From Desulfoprunum benzoelyticum (GTDB lineage Bacteria; Desulfobacterota; Desulfobulbia; Desulfobulbales; Desulfocapsaceae): a stretch of 64,000 bases of DNA. The DNA is taken from positions 1 through 64,000 of the forward strand of contig NZ_JACHEO010000017.1 in assembly GCF_014201505.1 (NCBI RefSeq), given 5' to 3'. The translations under genes and the position numbers were made by a program. This document shows positions 1-9,400 of this stretch, in pieces (within the stretch, counting starts at the first letter, position 1; the number at the start of each line of letters is the position of its first letter). The notes beneath the pieces were generated by a model, which saw only the letters and a program-made list of their open reading frames with translations, did no database searches and was not told the DNA's origin.

Positions 1-2
1 CC

Positions 3-110
3 GCCACGCCTCTTCGCAACCACACGCGCTTCATTCAACACGTCCCGTCACCCAAAGACCGCGGCAAACTACTGTATCTCCTGGACCATGTCAAGATCGA
101 TTTTCATTGA
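3..110 (+). CDS. C-terminal fragment of a gene cut by the window edge
   Basis: One forward frame is open from the left edge to a TGA at 108-110 and encodes about 35 residues ending LLYLLDHVKIDFH. The other two forward frames read as low-quality protein, while this one has the mixed hydrophobic/charged look of a real C-terminus (KDRGKLLYLLDHVK). I do not recognise the family. It would be convergent with the small gene that ends at 175. Nothing more can be said without the sequence to the left. Confidence 0.45.
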   Translation, partial: ATPLRNHTRFIQHVPSPKDRGKLLYLLDHVKIDFH

Positions 111-174
111 TTGTTGAAATTCTTTGGTCATGCTGAACAAACCCTTTTCACTGCATAACGATATCCGTCTCTTC

Positions 175-465
175 TCATCTTCCAGAATCCACCCATTTCT
201 GCAGAGTTGTAATGATTTTCTCTGCTTGTTCACTGCTCGAGATATTGAACTTCGACTTCGGGATATATTCACCCTGGCGCTTCTGGTAGCGACGGATCGT
301 GTACATGTCTTTCGTAAATTCGCCCTTGCTCTTGTCCCAGTTCTGGTAGCGGAAGAGAATAGTCGTCCACGCCCCTTTGGAAAGAAGCTCCTTGTCGAGT
401 TCCTTGACGAGGAGAACCCCGTCTTCTTCATAGTTTATTGTAATATCTTCAGCTTGTTTCGTCAT
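175..465 (-). CDS. Small conserved-type protein, possibly PC4-like
   Basis: A 96-residue protein starting MTKQAEDITINYEEDG. The ATG at 463-465 is preferred over a longer in-frame extension because the extension is merely the shadow of the thioesterase gene. The C-terminal half (DMYTIRRYQKRQGEYIPKSK, then an amphipathic helix ending TTLQKWVD) recalls the strand-strand-helix of the PC4/p15 single-strand nucleic-acid-binding fold. That resemblance is weak and by eye only. Its start lies inside the end of the thioesterase gene (17-bp overlap), so the two are probably co-transcribed and translationally coupled. The exact role is unknown. Confidence 0.7.
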   Translation of the reverse strand: MTKQAEDITINYEEDGVLLVKELDKELLSKGAWTTILFRYQNWDKSKGEFTKDMYTIRRYQKRQGEYIPKSKFNISSSEQAEKIITTLQKWVDSGR

Positions 466-934
466 CTTTGGTGAGTGTCTTTGATTGGACCTGCAAATGG
501 CATTCCTTCCTGTGCATGGCCTCCCGTGCCCTGCGGATGCCTTCTTCAGTGATGGGGGTATAGGGAGGAACCGGTGTCGGCCGGCCATCTGCATTCAAAG
601 ATACAAAAGTCAGGTATGCGGAGGCGATATGCTTTACCTCGCCACTCCGGAGGTTTTCCGCCTCGACCCGGACCCCAATCTCCATGGAGGTCCGGCCGGT
701 GGCGTTCAGAGAAGCCTTGACAATGAGAAGGTTGCCGATGAACACAGGTCTATGGAAGTCAAGCCGATCGATCGACGCGGTCACTGTATTGGTGCGGGCA
801 TGCTTTGCGGCGACCACCCCGGCGGCATCATCAATGAATTTCATAATGTCGCCGCCGTGGACGTTGCCGGCAGGATTGGCATGCTGGGGAAGCATCATAT
901 GGGCCATGGTCACGCTGCAATGATTGTTTGTCAT
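449..934 (-). CDS. Acyl-CoA thioesterase, hotdog fold (YciA/BACH type)
   Basis: A 161-residue protein of the hotdog-fold acyl-CoA thioesterase family, which hydrolyses acyl-CoA to free acid and CoA in the cytoplasm. Seen in the sequence: the family motif ANPAGNVHGGDIMKFIDDAA near the N-terminus with the catalytic Asp of the HGGxxMxxxD segment, then the strand region DRLDFHRPVFIGNLL. The ATG at 932-934 is chosen over one six codons upstream because it has a GAGAGG ribosome-binding site five bases before it. The length matches YciA-like enzymes plus a short tail. The physiological substrate is unknown; acyl-CoA or CoA homeostasis is the usual inference. Its 3' end overlaps the small gene at 175-465. 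Confidence 0.9.
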   Translation of the reverse strand: MTNNHCSVTMAHMMLPQHANPAGNVHGGDIMKFIDDAAGVVAAKHARTNTVTASIDRLDFHRPVFIGNLLIVKASLNATGRTSMEIGVRVEAENLRSGEVKHIASAYLTFVSLNADGRPTPVPPYTPITEEGIRRAREAMHRKECHLQVQSKTLTKDDETS

Positions 935-1078
935 TTCTTCCTCTCGTTTCACTGATTCGAAGTGTAATCAGACGCCATGATACCTGCAGGAGAGAGCACG
1001 GGCAATCGGATTGGGAGAAAAGTGGAAATTTGTCGACTTTTCTCCCAATGTGGTGGGGCTCTAATACCCGATGTTGGC

Positions 1079-3682
1079 TCAGGATTTCTGCTGTTTGGAA
1101 AAGGTGATGCCGCTGCTGCCGGCCTCGACGAGGATGTGATCGTTCTCCGTGTATCTCCCTTCGAGGATGTCCATGGCAAGAGGATCTTCGAGGTGGCGCT
1201 GGATCGCCCTTTTCAGCGGCCGGGCTCCGAAGACCGGGTTGTAACCGGTATCGACGAGAAACTGCCTGGCGCTTTGGCGGATATGCAGGGTGATATTACG
1301 TTCCTGCAGACGTTCATTGAGCCTGTTCAGTTGGATGTCGACGATGCGGAGCATCTCTTCCTTGCCGAGACTATGGAAAATAATCGTTTCGTCGATCCGG
1401 TTGAGGAACTCGGGTTTGAACTCGTTGTGGAGGATTTCCTCGATCTGTATCCGTATTTCTTCAAATGAGGCATGGCCCTCCGCCATTTTCATGATCAGAT
1501 GGCTACCGAGGTTGGAGGTCATGATCAGGATGGTGTTCTTGAAGTCGACGGTTCGACCTTTGCCATCGGTCATCCGGCCGTCGTCGAGAACCTGAAGCAA
1601 CACGTTGAAGACATCGGGATGCGCCTTTTCAATCTCGTCTAAAAGAATGACGGCATAGGGACGCCGGCGGACGGCTTCGGTGAGATATCCGCCCTCATCA
1701 TACCCGACATAACCAGGCGGAGCGCCGATCAGCCTGGCGACAGAGTGCTTTTCCATGAATTCCGACATATCGATGCGGATCATTGCCTGGTCGCTGTCGA
1801 ACAGGAAATCGGCAAGTGCTCTGGCCAATTCGGTCTTGCCGACACCGGTCGGGCCGAGAAAGAGAAAGGAGCCGAGGGGACGGTCGGGGTCCTGCAGCCC
1901 GGCCCGGGCGCGGCGCACGGCATTGGCAACGGAAACAATGGCCGCATCCTGGCCGATGACCCGTTTTTTCAGGTTTGTTTCGGCATGGATGAGTTTGTCC
2001 TTTTCCCCTTCGAGCAGGCGGTCTACGGGGATTCCGGTCCATTTGGCGACAACGCTCGCGACATCTTCGGCGCCGACCTCTTCCTTCAGCATCCTGTGAT
2101 TGGCCTGTATGTCTTGAAGTTTGTTGTTGGCGTCTTCCAGATCCCTCTGTAACTGGACGATCCGTCCGTAGCGGATTTCTGCGACCTTGCTCAGGTCGCC
2201 GGCCCTTTCCGCCCGTTGTTCCTCGACCTGGGCCGCCTCCATGGTTTCCTTGATCTTGCGGATGCTCTGGATGGTATCCCTTTCGAGAGTCCACTGGCCC
2301 CGCATCGCCACCAGTCGCTCGTTGAGCTCGGCCAGTTTTTTTCTCAGCTCATCGAGCCGTTCCTGGGAGGCCTTGTCGGTTTCCTTTTTCAAAGCCTCCT
2401 GTTCAATCTCGAGTTTGATTTTGTGACGTTCGAGCTCATCTATTTCCAGCGGCATCGAATCGATCTCTATGCGCAGTTTCGATGCGGCCTCGTCGATCAG
2501 GTCGATGGCCTTGTCGGGAAGAAAACGGTCGGTGATGTAGCGATTAGAGAGGATGACGGCGGCGACGGTGGCGGCATCCTGGATCCGGACACCGTGATGG
2601 ACCTCGTACTTCTCCTTGATCCCGCGCAGGATGGCGATGGTGTCCTCGACGCTCGGTTCGACCACCAGGACTGGTTGGAATCGGCGTTCGAGGGCGCTAT
2701 CCTTCTCGATATACTTCCGGTACTCATCGAGGGTGGTTGCCCCGACACAATGCAGTTCGCCACGTGCCAGAGCCGGCTTCAACATGTTGGAGGCATCCAT
2801 TGATCCTTCGGCGGCTCCGGCCCCTACCAGAGTGTGGATCTCGTCGATGAAGAGGATGATCTCCCCGGCGCGTTTTTCCACCTCTTTGAGGACAGCCTTG
2901 AGCCGGTCCTCGAATTCGCCGCGGTATTTGGCACCGGCGACGAGGGCCCCGAGATCGAGGGTGATGACCTGTTTGTTCTTCAGTGTAGCCGGGATGTCGC
3001 CGTTGACGATTCTCTGTGCCAGTCCCTCGACAATGGCGGTCTTGCCGACTCCGGGCTCGCCGATCAGTACCGGATTGTTCTTGGTGCGGCGTGACAGGAC
3101 CTGGATGATTCGACGAATTTCCTCATCACGGCCGATCACCGGATCAAGCTTGCCGCGCTTGGCGATGTCGGTAAGGTTGCGGCCGTATTTTTCAAGTGCC
3201 TGGTATTTTTCCTCGGGATACTGATCGGTTACTCGATGCTCGCCGCGGATGGTCTGCAACGCCTCGAGGAATCTCCTTTCGTCGATACCACTCTGGGCGA
3301 GTGTTGCCGCGGCACTGCTTTTCTGGTCACGGATGAGGGCCAGAAAGAGGTGCTCCTGGCTGACATAGGCGTCCTGCATCTGACTGGCGATGGCAAAGGA
3401 CGAATCGAGGATTCTCTTCAGTTCCGGCGAAGCATAGACCTGTCCAGCGCCGCTTCCTGATACCCGGGGGATCTGTTCGATCAGCCGGTTGGCGCCCATG
3501 AGGACGAGCGAAGGATCGATCCCCATCTTCTGTAACACCGGAACGACAGAGCCGTTCGGCTGGACCAGGATGGCCTTGACGAGATGGGCGGGATGGATTT
3601 CCTGGTTGGAATTATCCTGTGCCAGTTGCTGCGCCGCCTGGATTGCTTCCTGGGATTTCAGGGTGAACTTGTCAAACTGCAT
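1079..3682 (-). CDS. clpB: ATP-dependent disaggregase ClpB
   Basis: An 867-residue Hsp100 chaperone that, with DnaK, pulls polypeptides out of aggregates in the cytoplasm. All ClpB parts are visible in order: the Clp N-terminal repeat domain (about 1-145), AAA1 with Walker A GEPGVGKT near residue 205 and Walker [11 protein letters not shown], the long coiled-coil middle domain (about 400-525) that separates ClpB from ClpA, and AAA2 with Walker [10 protein letters not shown] near 605 and the sensor region ending in the D2 small domain. No ClpP-binding IGL-type loop was noticed, as expected for a disaggregase. The start has a GGAGGAG site three bases upstream. It appears monocistronic with its own promoter. 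Confidence 0.97.
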   Translation of the reverse strand: MQFDKFTLKSQEAIQAAQQLAQDNSNQEIHPAHLVKAILVQPNGSVVPVLQKMGIDPSLVLMGANRLIEQIPRVSGSGAGQVYASPELKRILDSSFAIASQMQDAYVSQEHLFLALIRDQKSSAAATLAQSGIDERRFLEALQTIRGEHRVTDQYPEEKYQALEKYGRNLTDIAKRGKLDPVIGRDEEIRRIIQVLSRRTKNNPVLIGEPGVGKTAIVEGLAQRIVNGDIPATLKNKQVITLDLGALVAGAKYRGEFEDRLKAVLKEVEKRAGEIILFIDEIHTLVGAGAAEGSMDASNMLKPALARGELHCVGATTLDEYRKYIEKDSALERRFQPVLVVEPSVEDTIAILRGIKEKYEVHHGVRIQDAATVAAVILSNRYITDRFLPDKAIDLIDEAASKLRIEIDSMPLEIDELERHKIKLEIEQEALKKETDKASQERLDELRKKLAELNERLVAMRGQWTLERDTIQSIRKIKETMEAAQVEEQRAERAGDLSKVAEIRYGRIVQLQRDLEDANNKLQDIQANHRMLKEEVGAEDVASVVAKWTGIPVDRLLEGEKDKLIHAETNLKKRVIGQDAAIVSVANAVRRARAGLQDPDRPLGSFLFLGPTGVGKTELARALADFLFDSDQAMIRIDMSEFMEKHSVARLIGAPPGYVGYDEGGYLTEAVRRRPYAVILLDEIEKAHPDVFNVLLQVLDDGRMTDGKGRTVDFKNTILIMTSNLGSHLIMKMAEGHASFEEIRIQIEEILHNEFKPEFLNRIDETIIFHSLGKEEMLRIVDIQLNRLNERLQERNITLHIRQSARQFLVDTGYNPVFGARPLKRAIQRHLEDPLAMDILEGRYTENDHILVEAGSSGITFSKQQKS

Positions 3683-3748
3683 ATACTCCTCCGATACAGT
3701 ATCCTGTTGAGATGCAAAGTGTGTACTTGCGGTTTCAAAGGTACAGAT

Positions 3749-3777
3749 AAGCTAAGGATTGATGCTCGACCAGTCAA
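3749..3777 (-). promoter_or_regulatory. Candidate promoter of clpB
   Basis: On the minus strand TTGACT (3772-3777) and TAGCTT (3749-3754) are separated by 17 bases, about 70 bases upstream of the clpB start. The -35 is one mismatch from the sigma-70 consensus and the -10 is weak. No convincing sigma-32 -10 (CCCCAT-like) or CIRCE repeat is visible, so heat-shock control cannot be claimed from this sequence. Confidence 0.35.
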
Positions 3778-3814
3778 GGAGAGGGTTTTGAAGAAGTGAT
3801 TGATCTGAAAAGAG

Positions 3815-3847
3815 AAAGGGCGGATCTCGTGAAAAAGATCCGCCCTC
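3815..3847 (-). terminator. Intrinsic terminator of the HesB-like selenoprotein gene
   Basis: A perfect 11-bp stem (3817-3827 with 3836-3846, AGGGCGGATCT and its complement) with an 8-base loop. Reading on the minus strand it is followed by TTCTCTTTT. It lies about 75 bases past the stop of the minus-strand HesB-like gene. Confidence 0.8.
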
Positions 3848-3922
3848 TTGAATCTCTGATTTTGCCTGAAAACACCGGATTAATCTTTATCCGGCAACAA
3901 GCACTCGTATTTCAGAAAAATA

Positions 3923-4261
3923 TCAGCCGCAACTACCGGATCCACATGATCCCGAGCTGCATCCGCCGCCCCCGATGGGGTTCGCAGAGGTAATGCCGAA
4001 ACCGGAACGAGGTCCGGCATCGATGAAATCTACCTTGATCGAGCCACACGTACGAAGAAGACCTTCTTCGACCAGGAATTTGAGGGAGTTGTTTTCGTAC
4101 ACCTTGTCGTTTGTCTTTGGCTCATCCAGAGCCAATCCCAGGGAGGGGCCGGATCAGCCGCCCTGCATCAGTGCGATACGAAGTGCAGAATCTATATTGT
4201 TCTGCTCCATGTACTCCTTGAGTTTTTCTACTGCCATTGTTGTAACGCTGAATTCAGACAT
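3923..4261 (-). CDS. HesB/IscA-like selenoprotein with an in-frame UGA (Sec36)
   Basis: Read from the ATG at 4259-4261 (AAGGAGG site 8 bases upstream) the frame runs MSEFSVTTMAVEKLKEYMEQ, passes one TGA at 4154-4156, and continues SGPSLGLALDEPK to a TAA-type end after a Cys-rich tail (GGGGCSSGSCGSGSCG). Sequence on both sides of the TGA is clearly one A-type iron-sulfur carrier (HesB/IscA) domain: the upstream half supplies the N-terminal helices and RIALMQGG, the downstream half the core DEPKTNDKVYE and the FLVEEG segment. A hairpin of bacterial SECIS type follows the UGA, so codon 36 should be selenocysteine, at the place where HesB-like proteins often carry the first metal-binding Cys. HesB-like selenoproteins are a described prokaryotic family. 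Total length is 112 residues. A gene caller that stops at TGA would miss the first third. Confidence 0.88.
4117..4135 (-). promoter_or_regulatory. Bacterial SECIS hairpin
   Basis: Eighteen bases after the UGA codon (4154-4156) the minus strand has a perfect 7-bp stem, TTGGCTC / GAGCCAA, closed by the 5-base loop TGGAT containing adjacent G residues. A short stem-loop with guanine in the apical loop, about 16-37 bases after UGA, is what SelB recognises in bacterial selenoprotein mRNAs. It lies within the coding sequence, as bacterial SECIS elements do. Confidence 0.75.
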
Positions 4262-4641
4262 GTAAAAGCCTCCTTATCTTCTATGGCTAAAGGGATTGTC
4301 TGCGGTTGTCATGAGTGCTTCCGCGGGGAAGCGGTTCGTTTACGACATAGTAAGACCAGCCCGAAAAGAAGTCAATTGACCACTCCGCGAAAATTTCTTA
4401 TGACTCAATTTTCATCGATAAAGGAATTTGCCGGCGATGGCAAGGGAAAGCGGTTGGAATATGCTGTTTTTCCTTGCCTTGCCAAAATATGGAATGATAA
4501 AGTCCTAATCATTACAAAGAGAAAACAACAATAGAGTTGATAGTCGGGCCATTTAATGAAGCTGAATGGAAGAAGCCCGGCATAACCCAAGCCGACCAAT
4601 CGGCATCAAATCCATCGACGGATTACAACCCGGAGAACAGT
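4262..4641. other. Divergent intergenic region, HesB-like gene / phosphofructokinase
   Basis: About 380 bases between two divergent genes. Open frames in it (for example 4283-4534 forward) have no ribosome-binding site and no protein-like composition, so I call none. It must hold the promoters of both flanking genes, but I see no strong -35/-10 pair. Confidence 0.6.
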
Positions 4642-5751
4642 ATGAAAAAGATCGTGATTTCCACCGGTGGAGGCGACGCTCCCGGCCTTAACGCGGTGAT
4701 ATATGCAGTAGTCCATTCCTGTTACAGACGTGGTTGGGAAGTATACGGCAGCCGCAGCGGCTATGGCGGATTGATGAATGTTGATGAGATGATTCGCCTT
4801 ACCTTGAAAGATGTCGAGGGGATCTACGCTACCGGTGGCACTATCCTCGGGTCGACCAACAAGGGCAATCCGTTCTCAAAACCGGTTGAAAACCTCGCCG
4901 GCGAGATCCAGATTGTCGATATCTCGGACAAGATTCTTCGAAATTTCAATCGTATGAAATTCGATTGCCATATTGCCATCGGCGGCGACGGCAGCCTTGA
5001 GATCGCGCACCGTTTTGCCCAGAAGGGGATGCCGGTCATCGGCGTGCCGAAAACCATCGACAACGATCTGATGGCCACCAGTCGCACTTTCGGTTTCGAT
5101 ACGGCCGTGGCCACGGCGACCGATGCCATCGACAAACTCCATTCGACGGCAAAGTCCCACGACCGGGTGATGGTGGTCGAGGTCATGGGACGTGATTCCG
5201 GATGGATTGCGCTGTATTCCGGTATTTCCGGCGGGGCCGATGTCATTCTCATCCCGGAGATTCCCTTTGATATAGAGCAGGTTTGTGACAAGATTGCCGA
5301 CAACGCCCTCCATGATAAGCATTATGCCATTGTTGTCGTCGCCGAAGGGGCAGTGACATCTGACGGCAAGGCCTTCAACAGGGGGAGCGGTGAACTTGGC
5401 CGGGAAGAGGTGATCCTTGGAGGAGTCGGCGAATGGGTAGCCAACGAAATACGCAAGCGGACCGACAAAGATACCCGATCGCTGGTACTTGGCCATCTGC
5501 AGCGCGGTGGGACGCCGACGACATTCGACCGCCTGCTGGCCTTGCGCTTTGGTGCCGCCGCCGTTCGCATGATCGAGCAGAGGACCTTCGACCACATGGT
5601 GGCTCTCAGCAACTCACGGATGATCGCTGTGCCGATCGCCGAGGCAATAATGGCCCGGAAGAAGGTCAACCTTGATGACGATAAGGTCCTGACGGCCCGT
5701 GAAATCGGCATCTGTCTAGGTGATAGTGGCATTGAAATGCCAATCTCTTAG
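4642..5751 (+). CDS. pfkA: 6-phosphofructokinase (Gly104/Lys124-type PFKA family)
   Basis: A 369-residue phosphofructokinase that makes fructose 1,6-bisphosphate, the committed step of glycolysis. Visible motifs: STGGGDAPGLN (7-17) for phosphoryl-donor binding, GGDGS (114-118), PKTIDND (136-142) with the catalytic Asp, and the MGRDSG segment. The ATG at 4642 is preceded by CGGAGAAC; a longer in-frame extension has no coding look. The residue equivalent to E. coli 104 is Gly, as in ATP-using enzymes, but the one equivalent to 124 is Lys (PKTIDND), as in PPi-using enzymes. The donor is therefore uncertain, ATP being somewhat more likely. Its stop is 14 bases from the GTG of the next gene. Confidence 0.92.
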   Translation: MKKIVISTGGGDAPGLNAVIYAVVHSCYRRGWEVYGSRSGYGGLMNVDEMIRLTLKDVEGIYATGGTILGSTNKGNPFSKPVENLAGEIQIVDISDKILRNFNRMKFDCHIAIGGDGSLEIAHRFAQKGMPVIGVPKTIDNDLMATSRTFGFDTAVATATDAIDKLHSTAKSHDRVMVVEVMGRDSGWIALYSGISGGADVILIPEIPFDIEQVCDKIADNALHDKHYAIVVVAEGAVTSDGKAFNRGSGELGREEVILGGVGEWVANEIRKRTDKDTRSLVLGHLQRGGTPTTFDRLLALRFGAAAVRMIEQRTFDHMVALSNSRMIAVPIAEAIMARKKVNLDDDKVLTAREIGICLGDSGIEMPIS

Positions 5752-5764
5752 GGAGAGTCCGAAC

Positions 5765-6433
5765 GTGGGTGGCCGTAATGCATTTGTCGAAGCATATACC
5801 CGGCTGTTTCAACACTTTGGCGGCCAGGGATGGTGGCCGGGAGAGACGCCAATTGAGATCGTGGTCGGCGCAATCCTGACCCAGAACACCAACTGGGAGA
5901 ATGTCAGGAAGGCGATCGTCAACCTCAAGGATGCCGGGGTGCTGGATTTTTATAGTCTTCTCGAATTGCCTGCGGAGGTGCTGGCGGAGTACGTCAGACC
6001 GTCCGGATACTACAATATCAAGACCAGGCGGTTGAAGAACCTCCTGGCGATGATCCGTGACAGATACGACGGTAACCTCGACGGATTGCTAGCCGACCAG
6101 ACGGCAATGGCCCGTGAGAACCTGCTTTCAGTTCAGGGGATCGGCCCGGAGACGGCCGATTCGATCCTTCTCTACGCCGGTGGGCATCCGGTCTTTGTGA
6201 TCGATGCCTACACCCATCGGATATTCTCCCGCCATGGTCTGGTCGCGGAAGAGAGCGATTATGACAGTATCCAGGAGGAGTTCGAGGGTCGTCTCCCTCG
6301 AGATGCTGCCCTGTACAACGAGTTTCATGCCCTGATCGTCATGGCTGGCAAGCATTTCTGCAAAAAGACAACCCCCCTGTGCGATCGATGTCCGCTTAGA
6401 GGGTTGAACGGTATGGCCGGAGATACTCCATAG
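5765..6433 (+). CDS. Endonuclease III-family DNA glycosylase (MagIII-like)
   Basis: A 222-residue HhH-GPD base-excision glycosylase. The helix-hairpin-helix GIGPETADSILLYA and the catalytic Asp in VIDAYTHRIF are present. The Lys that gives endonuclease III its lyase activity is replaced in this helix by Glu (GPETAD), the pattern of monofunctional MagIII/MIG-like glycosylases that remove alkylated bases. A C-terminal CX6CX2C cluster (HFCKKTTPLCDRCPL) is there, but the usual fourth iron-sulfur Cys is absent. The GTG at 5765 is used because GGGAGAG precedes it; starting further upstream would overlap pfkA. Co-transcription with pfkA is likely. Confidence 0.87.
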   Translation: MGGRNAFVEAYTRLFQHFGGQGWWPGETPIEIVVGAILTQNTNWENVRKAIVNLKDAGVLDFYSLLELPAEVLAEYVRPSGYYNIKTRRLKNLLAMIRDRYDGNLDGLLADQTAMARENLLSVQGIGPETADSILLYAGGHPVFVIDAYTHRIFSRHGLVAEESDYDSIQEEFEGRLPRDAALYNEFHALIVMAGKHFCKKTTPLCDRCPLRGLNGMAGDTP

Positions 6434-6451
6434 TTTCCGGACGAAAACTGC

Positions 6452-9400
6452 TCAGGCCGTCAGGTCGACTAATTTTTTGAGGGAAAACGAGATAATTTCG
6501 TCCTGCAGATCATCGATTTCTTCATCAGTGTATTTGTTTCTCTTTAAAACCGATTTGTAACGTTCGAGGGTATTCCCGGCCTTGAGATGGTTGCTGCTGT
6601 CCCGGTACAGGGCATAGAGCAGGCTGACCAATCGCTCATCGTAAAAATAGATGTTCACAGACCGTTCAACGAGGGACATAGCTTCCTCGGTCTCTCCGGC
6701 TCTGACCATTATGGCAGCCCAGGAGATGGTCGCTTCGATCAGGGTGCTGATGATCTGATCATTCAAGGCCACCGCTTTCTCGCTGCAGAAGGTGTCTTCG
6801 GGCCACAATCCGTTGAGCAGGCTGAAGGCCGTTCGGAAGGCGTTGCCGGCCTGCCACCGTTCCCTGGCCCGGGCATGGCGCAGGCCGGCCCGGGCCGCGG
6901 CGATGAATTGCAACGCATCTGTCTGGGAATGGGCGAGTTCGAGTATTCCCTTCTTTAAAACCAGATACAGCTTGGCAGAGTGCGGCAGGGCTGGATCAAT
7001 CCGGTTTCGCAGGCGAGTCAGAAGGGTGTCGAAGCTTCTTCTGGCATTGATCGGAGGGGAGTCGGGCCAGATGGCAAGCTGGACTTGTTCCTGGTTTATC
7101 TGCTGTCCTTTGGTGGTAAGCAGGATGCTCAGCAATTCGCGCTGCGATGGTGAAAAGTTGCTGGCCTGAAAAATAGTACGGCCGCCAAGGCTGATATGGA
7201 AATGGTCGAGCAGGAAGAAGTGAAGTTGGGGCATCAGGTCCCCGGAATCGTTTACTGAGATATCGAGTGTCTTCTGCGCCAGGGCGGTGACAAAATCCTT
7301 TTCGATATCGTTTTCCACCGCAAGTGACAAGAGTAGGGTCATCATAGCCGGTTCCCAGGTCCAGAAATGCTCGACTTGGTGCATCCGCATCAGTACCAGG
7401 CCGGTCCTGAGGTCATCGAGCGCCGGTTCCGGTCCCCTGGTGACAAGTTTGTGGTGGCTTCGATTGAGATACACGCAGATGAGAAAATAATGGGAGGGTA
7501 TACATTTGGCTCCCTCCAGACCTTGTTCGAAGCAGGATTCCGCCTCATCTGCCATACCGAGACGGGAGTAGACCGTGCCGGCCATTATCGCGTTGAAGGT
7601 GTGGTGGAGTGAACCTCCTGACTCATTGTGCAGATGGATGGACAGCTTAATGGCGGCCAATGCCTCATCTCTCTGGCCAAGCAGGGCGTGGCCGAAAGCC
7701 TTCCATTGAAGGATCTGACTCTGCATATACGGTGTCGTTTTCTGTACAGCGATCGCCATCCCCCGATGAAGGATATCCATGGCTTCGGCGGTCCTGCCCA
7801 GTGCGAAGAGATTGCTGCTCTCCCAGGCATGAAAGTGGAGTGCCGCAAATGTTCGTTCCAGCACCTTAGGGGTGAACATCCGTTCAATAGCCTTGAGTTC
7901 TGCCGAGAAATTGAGTTGATCTCCGATCATTGACAGACGGCAGAGGAGCAGCGTTCGGATAAACAGTTTGTCGGACATGGCCACGAGTGGGTGACTGAGG
8001 AGGGCATAACAGGCCTCTGCTTCCTTCATGCATACGGCATGGCTGCCGCTGAACATTTCGATATATCCGCGGATAAACCTGCCTCCGGCAATCGCTGACT
8101 GCTGCCGTCTCCCTTCCTGCGAACCCTGCAATGCAAGGCAGGAGCGGGCTTTTTTTGTGTCCCCTGCAAAGAGGAAAAAACCGAAAGCCAGGCTGCGGGC
8201 CGCCAAATTCCTGACTGGCCGGGGAAGTGTTGTCGTCTTTTTCAGCAGGAGTTCGTTCAAGCGCGGCAGGAAGGCGGCGCCGGCGCGATAGTTGCCTGAC
8301 ACGATAATGTGGTAGTAGGTGGTCATCGCCAGGCTCATGATTTCTCCCTTCTCTTCACCGGTGCGGGAGAATGTGGTTTGCGCCGACTCAAAGAAAGGCA
8401 GGGTGGTGTGCGGGATGAGATCGAAGCGCAGTAGACCGACATAGAGTGCGATCCAGCTATGGCGATGGATCGTGGCCTCGGGGATTGATTCGAGGGCTGA
8501 GAGGATGCTGAACATAGTGTTCCGTTGGAGGAGATCGGTCCCTCTTTCGATCAGCACCGATTCGATTGCGGGAAAATCACCGGCATGAATGTAGCAGAGA
8601 ATCGCTTTGTCCACTATTCCCTGGTAGAGATAATATTCGGCTTCGCTGATCCGGACTCTCCTCAATTCGTCAGGTGCGATCCGGATTGTTGCCTGCTGTT
8701 GCAGGAATTCCTGGAAAAGCCCGTGCAGGCGGAAGGTCTGCAGATGTCCTTCCTGGTAGTATATGAAGAGGTTGCGGACAACCAGATCCGCAAGAATGGA
8801 GTCAATGTCCTCTCTCCTGGAAATGATCCGTGCAAGCTGGAGAGGAATGTCGGAAAGGCAGGAGAGTTTCAGGAGGGCGTCATGCAGATCTTTCGGGATC
8901 TGGGCGAAAATCTCATCTCGAAAGAAATCAAATAAATACTGTTGTTCGACAGGTGACATTGAGCCGGAGACGGCGGTCTCCGACGGTAATTTGTCCCAGC
9001 CGTCGCTGGCGTGGCCGGCGAGGACGACGCCCATGATCCATCCGCCGGTAACGCGAAGTATGTCTTCGACACGTTTTTTGTCAGGCTTTCTCTTCAGGAC
9101 GGAGGTCAAGTACTCTTCAATCTCTTTTCCAGTGAAGGCGAGGTCCCCTGTCCTCAGACGGCAGATTGAATTGTTGTTTCGCAGGACCCTGCACTTCAAG
9201 TGCAGCGGAAATCGACTGGTCAAAACAAACCTCAACTTTGGCGGTGAGGTGTCGATGAGGTAATCGATCAGAGTGTTGGTCAGGTGGTTGTCGGTGAGGA
9301 GATGGGTATCGTCAAAGACGATATAGAGATTGTGGGGGAGACGTGTGGCAAACTCATGGAGCAGCAGATTGGCACATCTCTGGAGATCAAGAGACCCCAG

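Noticed and set aside
3923-4135. A 70-residue HesB fragment starting at TTG (4135)
   Set aside because: The TTG lies inside the SECIS hairpin and has no ribosome-binding site. The true domain begins upstream of the UGA at 4261.
4283-4534. 83-codon forward ORF before pfkA
   Set aside because: No ribosome-binding site and no protein-like composition; it lies in a divergent promoter region.
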